The position numbers were made by a program, and so were the translations under genes. Shown piece by piece: positions 1 through 6,060 of a DNA stretch of 8,516 nt. Positions within the stretch are counted from its first letter, which is position 1, and each line of letters begins with the position of its first letter. The stretch comes from an uncultured Rhodospirillaceae bacterium (GTDB lineage Bacteria > Pseudomonadota > Alphaproteobacteria > RF32 > CAG-239), in the NCBI GenBank assembly GCA_900320035.1, contig ONQU01000043.1:1-8516 (forward strand), given 5' to 3'. Under the pieces are notes generated by a model, which saw nothing but the letters and a program-made list of their open reading frames with translations, was not told the origin of the DNA and did no database searches.

Positions 1-295
1 CGTTTTAATCAGTGCTAAAAATAACGAAAACATCAACCTTATAACAGATAAAATATATCGTTATTTCAATGAGATGTATGATAAATCCGCCGCACAAATG
101 ATTACCCGTCAACGCTATCGTGAAGCCTTGAATGAATGTCTCGAAAACTTAACTCGTTTTAATTTAAACAAGGAAATAGAATTAGCAGCAGAAGATATTC
201 GTCTCGCCTGCCGTGCCATCGGTAAAATCACGGGGCGTGTCGAAGTTAACGAAATTCTCGATAAAATTTTCAGCAGCTTTTGCATCGGTAAGTAA
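1..295 (+). CDS. mnmE: MnmE (TrmE) tRNA modification GTPase, C-terminal part (5' end outside window)
   Basis: Only the last 97 residues are present; the reading frame is open from the left edge (first whole codon at position 2) to TAA at 293-295. The fragment begins VLISAK, which fits the G5 (SAK) motif ending the GTPase domain. It continues into the C-terminal helical domain (TRQRYREAL, then ELAAEDIRLACRAIGKITGR) and finishes FCIGK, the Cys-containing C-terminal signature of MnmE. In the family, MnmE with MnmG (GidA) installs the aminomethyl or carboxymethylaminomethyl group on uridine 34 of certain tRNAs, using methylene-tetrahydrofolate and GTP hydrolysis; the terminal Cys lies at the active site. 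The ATG at position 74 is internal and not a real start. No T-tailed terminator follows the stop. Identification is firm; upstream context, including whether mnmG is near, cannot be seen. Confidence 0.95.
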   Translation, partial: VLISAKNNENINLITDKIYRYFNEMYDKSAAQMITRQRYREALNECLENLTRFNLNKEIELAAEDIRLACRAIGKITGRVEVNEILDKIFSSFCIGK

Positions 296-300
296 TACCC

Positions 301-363
301 GTCATCTTGAGGATATTTCCCTTTTTCACAGTCATCCTGAGGAGCGAAGCGACGTGAGGATCC
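301..363. repeat. Two copies of a GTCATCYTGAGGA intergenic repeat
   Basis: GTCATCTTGAGGA at 301-313 and GTCATCCTGAGGA at 331-343 differ at one base and start 30 bp apart. The second copy runs on through GGAGCGAAGCGACGTG to GGATCC at 358-363, so its ends ATCCT (334-338) and AGGAT (357-361) can pair around a GCGAAGC centre. From memory, sequences of this general form (GTCAT..TGAGGAGCGAAGCGAC..) occur dispersed between genes in many unrelated bacterial genomes. Whether this genome has many copies cannot be seen from one window. The first copy looks like a truncated unit. Confidence 0.6.
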
Positions 364-378
364 CCGCACAAAGTGCGG
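364..378. repeat. GC-rich hairpin after mnmE (CCGCAC-AAA-GTGCGG)
   Basis: This is a perfect 6-bp inverted repeat with a 3-nt loop, directly abutting the GTCAT repeat and 68 bp past the mnmE stop. It could stabilise the mnmE transcript end or be part of the repeat unit. It is not followed by a T-run (TTAAACCC comes next), so I do not call it an intrinsic terminator. Confidence 0.5.
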
Positions 379-469
379 TTAAACCCAAAACAGGTGTTGC
401 AATATTTCTCACATTCGTTCCGAATCACAAATAATTGTAATCTGGAACACTGTATTTAAATAAGTTTGT

Positions 470-494
470 ACAACTTTAAAAAGAAATAAGTTGT
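470..494. promoter_or_regulatory. Candidate operator: inverted repeat at the mreB promoter -35 region
   Basis: ACAACTT (470-476) and AAGTTGT (488-494) are perfect 7-bp inverted arms separated by 11 bp. The right arm overlaps the proposed -35 element at 491-496. A further AAGTT half-site lies at 462-466, next to the palindrome TTGTACAA. The placement would suit a repressor or activator site, but in DNA this AT-rich such repeats also arise by chance; no regulator is identified. Confidence 0.3.
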
Positions 495-519
495 TGATTC
501 GACTCTTTTTATATATAAA
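491..519 (+). promoter_or_regulatory. Candidate sigma-70-type promoter for the mreB operon (P1)
   Basis: TTGTTG (491-496) and TATAAA (514-519) are separated by 17 bp, the optimal spacing. The -10 lies in an AT-rich stretch just upstream of the second TGTATTTAAA copy. Transcription would begin near 525 and give a leader of roughly 130 nt before mreB. The -35 matches TTGACA at four of six positions. This is the best-looking promoter in the region, but it is inferred from sequence only. Confidence 0.45.
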
Positions 520-529
520 ACAGTGTATT

Positions 530-566
530 TAAAGTGTAAATGACAATTTTACCTTTAAGTGCACTT
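530..566 (+). promoter_or_regulatory. Inverted repeats in the mreB leader
   Basis: Positions 530-540 pair with 548-557 as a 10-bp AT-rich stem with one bulged T (535) and a 7-nt loop. Overlapping its end, AAGTGCACTT (557-566) is a perfect 10-bp palindrome followed by three more T's. If transcription starts at P1 these lie in the mreB 5' leader; if it starts at P2 they lie upstream of the promoter and would act as DNA sites. The function is unknown, and the stem is weak in base composition. Confidence 0.35.
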
Positions 567-596
567 TTTATCCCGCAAAATAATCGAAAATATTAC

Positions 597-623
597 TTGC
601 AGATTTTAAGAAACTGTTATAAA
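597..623 (+). promoter_or_regulatory. Second candidate mreB promoter (P2)
   Basis: TTGCAG (597-602) and TATAAA (618-623) are separated by 15 bp, or 16 bp if the -10 is read one base later as ATAAAA. The spacing is shorter than ideal. It would place the start near 630 and give a leader of about 30 nt ending in the mreB ribosome binding site. Weaker than P1. Confidence 0.3.
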
Positions 624-645
624 AGTAAATAAAATTTTAACCATT

Positions 646-649
646 GGAG
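646..649 (+). promoter_or_regulatory. mreB ribosome binding site
   Basis: GGAG lies 9 nt before the ATG at 659 and fixes that start. No in-frame alternative start lies nearby that would also give the expected amphipathic MreB N-terminus. Confidence 0.8.
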
Positions 650-658
650 AAAAGATAG

Positions 659-1699
659 ATGTTTGCAAAATTACTGGGAATGTTTTCAGCCGATATGGCA
701 ATTGACTTGGGAACAGCCAACACCTTAGTATATGTTCGTGGCCGCGGCATTGTTCTGAACGAGCCGTCGGTTGTGGCAACCAAAGAAGAAAAAGGTCGCA
801 AAATCGTTTTGGCGGTGGGTAACGAAGCCAAACAAATGCTTGGTCGTACACCGGGAAACATTCAAGCCATTCGCCCGCTTAAAGACGGCGTTATTGCGGA
901 TTTTGATTACGCTGAGCAGATGATTAAATATTTCATTTGTAAAGTTCATAATCGCCGCACCTTTGTGACACCGACAATTGTTATCTGCGTGCCGTTCGGT
1001 TCAACGGCCGTAGAACGTCGTGCCATTGAGGATTCAGCCTCACAAGCTGGTGCCCATAAAGTTTATTTAATCGAAGAACCGATGGCGGCGGCTATCGGTG
1101 CCGGCTTACCGGTTACCGAACCGGCCGGCAGTATGGTTGTTGATATCGGCGGCGGTACCACGGAAGTTGCCGTATTGTCATTGGAGGGTATTGTTTACGC
1201 CCGTTCCATTCGTGTCGGCGGCGATAAGATGGATAGCGCCATTGTCAGCTATATCCGCCGTAATATGAATTTATTGGTCGGTGAGCGCAGCGCCGAACGC
1301 ATTAAAAAGGAAATCGGTTCAGCTTGCCCGCCGGAAGATGGAGACGGTCGCACAGTGGAAATTCGCGGTCGCGATTTGATTAACGGCGTACCAAAGGAAA
1401 TTGTTATCACTGAGCGTCAGGTGGCTGAAAGTCTGATTGAACCGGTATCGGATATTGTTGAGGCGGTTAAGGTTGCTTTGGAAAATACAGCACCGGAATT
1501 AGCTGCAGATATCGTCGATAAAGGTATTGTTTTAACCGGCGGTGGGGCTTTGCTAACCAATTTAGATAAAGTGTTACGTAAAGCGACGGGATTACCGGTA
1601 ACGGTTGCGGAAGACCCATTGACTTGTGTGGCTAAAGGTTGTGGTGAAACAATAGACCATTTGAGCCGTTATAAAGGCGTTCTTTCCAGCTCTAATTAG
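659..1699 (+). CDS. mreB: Rod shape-determining protein MreB
   Basis: This is an actin-like ATPase that forms membrane-bound filaments and positions the lateral-wall synthesis machinery. The 346-residue length is normal for the family. The N-terminus MFAKLLGMFS looks like the amphipathic membrane-anchoring segment of Gram-negative MreB. The actin-fold nucleotide motifs are intact: phosphate-1 loop around residues 12-25 (DLGTANT), connect-1 with EEPMAAAIGAGLPV at 139-152, phosphate-2 VDIGGGTTEVAV at 161-172, and the adenosine motif VLTGGGALLTNL at 291-302. The MreB-typical stretch GRDLINGVPKEI is at about 237-248. The start is set by GGAG 9 nt upstream. It is the first gene of the operon; mreC follows after 17 bp. 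Identification is essentially certain. Confidence 0.98.
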   Translation: MFAKLLGMFSADMAIDLGTANTLVYVRGRGIVLNEPSVVATKEEKGRKIVLAVGNEAKQMLGRTPGNIQAIRPLKDGVIADFDYAEQMIKYFICKVHNRRTFVTPTIVICVPFGSTAVERRAIEDSASQAGAHKVYLIEEPMAAAIGAGLPVTEPAGSMVVDIGGGTTEVAVLSLEGIVYARSIRVGGDKMDSAIVSYIRRNMNLLVGERSAERIKKEIGSACPPEDGDGRTVEIRGRDLINGVPKEIVITERQVAESLIEPVSDIVEAVKVALENTAPELAADIVDKGIVLTGGGALLTNLDKVLRKATGLPVTVAEDPLTCVAKGCGETIDHLSRYKGVLSSSN

Positions 1700-1716
1700 T
1701 AGCAAAAGGCGGTGTT

Positions 1717-2595
1717 ATGAAAAGTCATAAAGTTTGGCTTATCCAATTTGGCGAACTGAAAACTTTTTTTCGCCGCCTGTTTATTTTTATACTATTTTTT
1801 ACTGCATTTTTAACGATTTCACTCAGCCGTGTAGATAGCTTAATCGTCAGCGCTGTTGATAAGGTTGTTATTGATATGACTGGTCCGGTGATGCAAGTCA
1901 TTGAATCTCCGGCTCGTGCGCTTCATCATATTTACACATATTTTTATGATATCAGTCATATTTATACCGAAAATAGGCAACTTCGCGCTGAAAATAAACA
2001 AATGATGATTTTACAAAACAAGGTTCGCACGCTGGAGGTTGAAAATCAACTTTTGTCGCGGCTCTTAAACTATGTTCCACCACCTTCGGCAAAATACATG
2101 AGCGCGCAAATTATTGCTGAGTCTGGTGATAATTTCACGCATTTGCTCTTGGTTTATATTGGTGATAAACCTATCCGTAAAGGTCAGGTTGTGATGAGTA
2201 ATGAAAGTGTCATCGGCCGAGTTGATAGCGTTGGTAAACATTTCGCTAAAATAATTTTAATTACCGACATCAATTCTAAAATACCGGTTTTGATTGAGCG
2301 TACGCGCACTCGCGGTATTTTAAGCGGTAATAATACGGCATTTCCGGAGCTGATTTTTACCCGTACAAATGAACATATCCAAATAGGTGATATTGTTGTA
2401 ACTTCCGGTGTTGGCGGGCTGTTTCCGGCCGGTTTACCGGTTGGTTTTGTGCAAAAGGTTAATGAAGACGGTTCGGTTATTGTAGATCCGTTGGCAGACA
2501 CCAGCCGCTTGGAATATGTGCGTATTGTTGACTATGGAATAACGCCGGAAGATGAATTTGTTGCTGATTTTGCCGAGAAAGAAGATGCGCAATAA
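1717..2595 (+). CDS. mreC: Rod shape-determining protein MreC
   Basis: This is the inner-membrane elongasome scaffold, whose periplasmic part binds and activates PBP2. It has 292 residues. A short basic cytoplasmic N-terminus ends in FFRR, followed by one membrane segment at about 19-37. A likely coiled coil spans about 75-115 (repeated ENRQL, AENKQ and EVENQLL heptad-like stretches). The beta-rich MreC domain follows, with RTRTRGILSG at 195-204 and the conserved VVTSGVGGLFPAGLPVGFV at 227-245. AAGG (1706-1709) precedes the ATG at a 7-nt spacing. The last 11 nt (2585-2595) also encode the start of mreD, which suggests coupled translation. The acidic C-terminal tail (EDEFVADFAEKEDAQ) is of unknown relevance. 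Confidence 0.97.
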   Translation: MKSHKVWLIQFGELKTFFRRLFIFILFFTAFLTISLSRVDSLIVSAVDKVVIDMTGPVMQVIESPARALHHIYTYFYDISHIYTENRQLRAENKQMMILQNKVRTLEVENQLLSRLLNYVPPPSAKYMSAQIIAESGDNFTHLLLVYIGDKPIRKGQVVMSNESVIGRVDSVGKHFAKIILITDINSKIPVLIERTRTRGILSGNNTAFPELIFTRTNEHIQIGDIVVTSGVGGLFPAGLPVGFVQKVNEDGSVIVDPLADTSRLEYVRIVDYGITPEDEFVADFAEKEDAQ

Positions 2596-3115
2596 ATGGT
2601 CTGAACAAATATTTGCTTTTTGGCAATGCCGTATTCCGCTTATTGCAACCTTGTTGTTGGTGTTGCTTTTTTTTATGCCGATAAATTCGGTTCAACTCAA
2701 TTATTTCCGCCCATCTATGGGCATTATTTGCGTATATTATTGGCGCCTTAATCGTCCGGCTTTGTTTGGCTGGTTTTCAGCTTTTTGCGTTGGCTTTGTT
2801 ATTGATGTGTATAGTTCTACACCACTCGGCACCAATATATTGCTCCTGCTTGCTCTAGAGAGTGTCACCGATTGGCCGGCACATTACTTGCGTACATCAT
2901 CATTCAGCGTTCGTTGGTTGATTTTTGGGCTTGTTAGCTTATCGGTTCTGTTGGGAAAATGGCTGTTTCTTACACTCTACTATTGGCGCTTATTACCACC
3001 GGCGGAAATCATGCTTGGTTATTTTTCAACCGTGATGTTTTATCCGCTTATTGCCACTATAAACGTGCAGATTGCCCAAAGATTTTTACCGCCGGAGAAT
3101 ATTGATGAGCAGTAG
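2585..3115 (+). CDS. mreD: Rod shape-determining protein MreD
   Basis: This is the small polytopic inner-membrane partner of MreC. It has 176 residues with about five or six hydrophobic segments (near 17-35, 43-53, 59-80, 83-95, 108-130 and 138-160). The most family-like part is YYWRLNRPALFGWFSAF followed by GFVIDVYSSTPLGTN (about 51-84), which matches the YW..(Y)RP....F..G...D....PLG.N pattern of MreD. I chose the ATG at 2585. It overlaps mreC by 11 nt just as mrdA overlaps mreD, has a purine-rich GAGAAAG upstream, and gives a normal short charged N-terminus. An in-frame ATG at 2552 would add 11 residues and make a 44-nt overlap; it is less likely. Sequence conservation of MreD is low, but context settles the identity. 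Confidence 0.93.
   Translation: MRNKWSEQIFAFWQCRIPLIATLLLVLLFFMPINSVQLNYFRPSMGIICVYYWRLNRPALFGWFSAFCVGFVIDVYSSTPLGTNILLLLALESVTDWPAHYLRTSSFSVRWLIFGLVSLSVLLGKWLFLTLYYWRLLPPAEIMLGYFSTVMFYPLIATINVQIAQRFLPPENIDEQ
3094..3097 (+). promoter_or_regulatory. mrdA ribosome binding site inside mreD
   Basis: GGAG lies 7 nt before the ATG at 3105 and decides the mrdA start. The in-frame ATG at 3072 has no comparable site and would add 11 residues. The site is located within the last codons of mreD. Confidence 0.7.
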
Positions 3116-4913
3116 AGATGAAAAACTGAAAATTCTCGGCCACCGCACGCTTATCATCATTTTGGTGAACTTGTTGGCGTTTTTCTTCATTGTTGCTCGT
3201 CTGTACTATTTGCAAATATTTGAAGCCGATAAATATCGCACCATGTCTGATGAAAATCGCATTTCCACCCGTTTTTTAGTTCCGCCGCGCGGTACTATAT
3301 ATGACCGTAATGGTGTTGTTATAGCGAAAAATGAGCAAGAATTTCAAGCTCTTTTGCTCGCCGAACAAACACCTGATGTGTCGCAAACACTGCAAAAATT
3401 TAAAAACATTATCAAGCTGAGCGGCGATGAAGAAAATAAAATAGATGCCGAACTTAAAAAACATCGACACTTTATTCCGATTAAGTTGAAGGGGAATCTG
3501 CCGTGGGATGAGGTTTCTAAAATTATGCTAAATGCGCCGGATTTACCGGGTATTGAGATCAATGAAGGTTTAAGCCGCCGTTATCCTTATGCCGATTTGT
3601 ATGCTCATGTTTTGGGTTATGTCGGTCCGGTGGCAGAGCAAGATAAAAAAGATAGTCCGATCTATATGGTTCCGGGGTTCAAAATCGGTAAATCAGGCTT
3701 AGAAAAATCTCTTGATTACAAGCTACAAGGTCATGGTGGCACAGTCAAATTAGAAGTTAATGCGTTTGGTCGGGTGATGAAAGAAATCGAGCGTAATGCC
3801 GGTAGCATCGGTGATAGCGTGCAAATCAGCATTGATACGCGTTTACAGCAGGCGGCTTATCAAGCTTTTGGTGAAAACAGCGGTGCTGCTGTTGTACTCG
3901 ACGTGCATAGCGGCGAAATTTTAGCTTTAGTTTCAACACCATCATTTGACCCGAATTTATTTACCAACGGCATCAGTTACAAAAATTGGAACGAATTATT
4001 AAATAATGAGCGTAAGCCGCTGGTTAATAAAGCTGTTTCCGGTCAATATTCACCAGGTTCAACCTTCAAAATAGTGGTCGCCCTGGCCGCTTTGGAAGCC
4101 GGTGTAATCGATGCAAATACGCGCTATTATTGTGCCGGCGCTATGGAAATTAGTGGCTCGCGCTTTCATTGCTGGCGTCATGCCGGTCACGGACCGCAAA
4201 ATGTGGTTGAAGCTCTGAAAAATTCTTGTGATATTTTCTTTTATGAAACCGCTTTGCGTGTCGGCATTGATAAAATTCACAATATGGCACTGAGATTGGG
4301 TTTAGGACAGCCGCTTGATGTTGGTTTAGATAATCAAAAAAACGGCTTAATTCCGTCGCAACAATGGAAAAAAACGGTTAAAGATGCGGTATGGACTAAG
4401 GGCGATTCTGCCAACGCCGGCATTGGTCAAGGCTATGTTTTGATTACGCCTCTGCATTTAGCAACCATGTTGGCGCGTGTTGTCAATGGTGGTTATGCGA
4501 TAACGCCGACTTTGCTAAAAACAACGCCGCAAACCGCACAAAAGGCCAAATTTCTCAACATACCGCAACGCTATATTGAAATTGTCAAGCAAGGGATGTT
4601 TGAGGTGGTTAACGCGCCGGGCGGCACGGCAGCACGGGCAAAATTTAATTATAACGGTGCCAAAATGGGGGGCAAAACCGGTACCACCCAAGTCCGCCGG
4701 ATCTCTATGAAAGAACGCAAGAGCGGCATCATTCGTGACGAAAATTTACCATGGCGATTGCGCAATCATGCGCTTTTTATTGGGTTTACGCCGATAGACG
4801 AACCTCGTTACGCGGTGGCTGTGGTGGTTGAACATGGTTCTTCCGGCTCCGGTGTGGCGGCGCCGATTGCCAGCCAAATATTGCAAAAAGCACTCGAGTT
4901 AGATATCAGGTAG
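3105..4913 (+). CDS. mrdA: Penicillin-binding protein 2 (peptidoglycan D,D-transpeptidase, elongasome)
   Basis: This class B PBP crosslinks new lateral-wall peptidoglycan and is anchored in the inner membrane facing the periplasm. It has 602 residues from the ATG at 3105. A membrane segment lies at about 15-33. The pedestal (PBP dimer) domain has PPRGTIYDRNG at 60-70, GIEINEGLSRRYPY at about 149-162 and GKSGLEKSLD at 195-204. The transpeptidase motifs are complete: S319-T-F-K322 within SPGSTFK (Ser319 nucleophile), S374-C-D376 (PBP2 types usually carry SxD here rather than SxN) and K524-T-G-T527. Cys343, Cys356, His362 and Cys375 cluster around the active site and may bind zinc (see findings). 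The gene overlaps mreD by 11 nt and is 7 bp before rodA, its glycosyltransferase partner. It is a target of beta-lactams such as mecillinam in the family. Also called pbpA. Confidence 0.97.
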   Translation: MSSRDEKLKILGHRTLIIILVNLLAFFFIVARLYYLQIFEADKYRTMSDENRISTRFLVPPRGTIYDRNGVVIAKNEQEFQALLLAEQTPDVSQTLQKFKNIIKLSGDEENKIDAELKKHRHFIPIKLKGNLPWDEVSKIMLNAPDLPGIEINEGLSRRYPYADLYAHVLGYVGPVAEQDKKDSPIYMVPGFKIGKSGLEKSLDYKLQGHGGTVKLEVNAFGRVMKEIERNAGSIGDSVQISIDTRLQQAAYQAFGENSGAAVVLDVHSGEILALVSTPSFDPNLFTNGISYKNWNELLNNERKPLVNKAVSGQYSPGSTFKIVVALAALEAGVIDANTRYYCAGAMEISGSRFHCWRHAGHGPQNVVEALKNSCDIFFYETALRVGIDKIHNMALRLGLGQPLDVGLDNQKNGLIPSQQWKKTVKDAVWTKGDSANAGIGQGYVLITPLHLATMLARVVNGGYAITPTLLKTTPQTAQKAKFLNIPQRYIEIVKQGMFEVVNAPGGTAARAKFNYNGAKMGGKTGTTQVRRISMKERKSGIIRDENLPWRLRNHALFIGFTPIDEPRYAVAVVVEHGSSGSGVAAPIASQILQKALELDIR

Positions 4914-4920
4914 GTGAAAA

Positions 4921-6057
4921 ATGCGTTATAATAGTCTGGATAATCGCAAAGATAGCATATATGGTAAATTGCAGCGCCTCAGCATTTCTTATATCTTGTT
5001 GATTGTTTTATTGGCTCTGATTGGCACTTTAACCCTCTACTCTGCCGCTAACGGCAGTTGGGAACCTTGGGCGATTCGCCATATCAGTCGCTTTGCTTTG
5101 GCTTTTGCGTTAATGCCTGGTTTAGCCTTGATTGATGTGCGCCAATACTATAAATACGCCTATCTTTTTTATTTTATGACGCTTTTGCTCTTAGTTGCCG
5201 TCGAAGTTTCCGGCCATATCGGTATGGGTGCGCAACGCTGGATTAACCTTGGTTTTTTCAAAATACAACCGTCCGAGCTGATGAAAATCGGCATGGTGCT
5301 GTTTATTGCCCGCTATTTTAGCGCTATAACCATACAAGGCATTCATGCTATCCGCGGTATTATCATTCCGGTGGTTATGGCTTTATTGCCGGTCGGGCTG
5401 ATTATTTTAGAGCCGGATTTAGGTACGGCTATTATGTTGCTCTTAACGGCCGCGGTTATGCTGTTTGCGGTTGGTGTACAATGGTGGAAATTTGCTCTGG
5501 TTGCGGTGCTGATTGCCGCTACTTTACCGATAGGATGGAATTTTTTGCATGAATATCAACAAAATCGTGTCTTAACCTTTTTAGATCCGGAACGCGATCC
5601 TTTAGGTGCGGGCTATCATATCATACAGTCAAAAATTGCTTTTGGTTCCGGCGGTTTGCTTGGCAAAGGCTTTTTGCACGGCACCCAATCGCATCTTAAT
5701 TTTTTGCCGGAGAAACATACCGACTTTATTTTCACCATGTTTTCGGAAGAATTCGGCATGTTGGGCGGTTTATTTTTGTTGTTTATCAATCTGTTGGTTT
5801 TGTTAATGGGCTACTTGTTTGCCTTTCGCACCCGTAATTACTTTGCGCGTCTGGTCATTATCGGCCTTAATACCAACTATTTTCTTTATATTTTCATCAA
5901 CATCGCCATGGTTATGGGGCTGTTACCGGTGGTTGGCGTGCCGCTGCCGCTTATTTCCTACGGCGGCACGGTGATGTTTTCAATTATGGCCAGCTTCGGC
6001 ATAATCTTATGTATGTCTATTCATCGAGATAGTTCCGGTAATTTTGATGATGATTAA
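4921..6057 (+). CDS. rodA: RodA, SEDS-family peptidoglycan glycosyltransferase
   Basis: This multi-pass inner-membrane enzyme polymerises lipid II into glycan strands during rod elongation, together with PBP2. It has 378 residues, close to the usual length of about 370. About ten hydrophobic segments are visible. SEDS hallmarks are present: FFKIQPSELMKIG (112-124, with Glu119), EPDLGTA (164-170), GSGGLLGKGFLHGTQSHLNFLPEKHTDF spread over 242-269 (Asp268 should be the catalytic acid by analogy with E. coli RodA), and VGVPLPLISYGGT (338-350). AGG at 4912-4914 sits 6 nt before the ATG, overlapping the mrdA stop. It is the last gene of the operon. Its stop lies 3 bp from the stop of the convergent deaminase gene, so no separate terminator fits between them. 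Also called mrdB. Confidence 0.97.
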   Translation: MRYNSLDNRKDSIYGKLQRLSISYILLIVLLALIGTLTLYSAANGSWEPWAIRHISRFALAFALMPGLALIDVRQYYKYAYLFYFMTLLLLVAVEVSGHIGMGAQRWINLGFFKIQPSELMKIGMVLFIARYFSAITIQGIHAIRGIIIPVVMALLPVGLIILEPDLGTAIMLLLTAAVMLFAVGVQWWKFALVAVLIAATLPIGWNFLHEYQQNRVLTFLDPERDPLGAGYHIIQSKIAFGSGGLLGKGFLHGTQSHLNFLPEKHTDFIFTMFSEEFGMLGGLFLLFINLLVLLMGYLFAFRTRNYFARLVIIGLNTNYFLYIFINIAMVMGLLPVVGVPLPLISYGGTVMFSIMASFGIILCMSIHRDSSGNFDDD

Positions 6058-6060
6058 AAT

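Larger units (their letters stand above)
296..658. other. 363-bp intergenic region between mnmE and mreB
   Basis: This is the only long non-coding stretch in the window. Its first quarter carries the GTCATCYTGAGGA repeat pair and a GC-rich hairpin. The remainder is very AT-rich and holds the candidate mreB promoters, short inverted repeats and the mreB ribosome binding site. Small palindromes are ATTCG-TTC-CGAAT at 413-425 and TTGTACAA at 466-473. A 10-mer, TGTATTTAAA, occurs twice (451-460 and 524-533), with similar flanks (AACAC and AACAG before it). I see no convincing small protein gene or tRNA here. Confidence 0.8.

Noticed and set aside
364..378. GC hairpin as an intrinsic terminator of mnmE
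   Set aside because: No T-run follows on the plus strand, so only a structural repeat is claimed.
371..379. AAGTGCGGT, an exact match to the Haemophilus DNA uptake signal core
   Set aside because: It is a single copy that forms one arm of a local hairpin. A given 9-mer occurs by chance in a window this size on either strand several percent of the time, and nothing else points to Pasteurellaceae.
213..434. Open frame of 73 codons running from the mnmE end through the repeat
   Set aside because: It starts inside mnmE in another frame, has no ribosome binding site, translates the intergenic repeat, and resembles no protein I know.
2552..2584. Longer start for mreD at 2552
   Set aside because: GGAAG abuts that ATG with no proper spacing, the overlap with mreC would be 44 nt, and the extra residues are not typical of the family.
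3072..3104. Longer start for mrdA at 3072
   Set aside because: The ATG at 3105 has GGAG at ideal spacing, and the added residues would only translate the mreD end in another frame.
659..6057. A novel accessory, defence or mobile system within the window
   Set aside because: Every substantial coding stretch belongs to a well-known family with intact motifs. There are no transposases, integrases, CRISPR repeats or unexplained gene-sized gaps.
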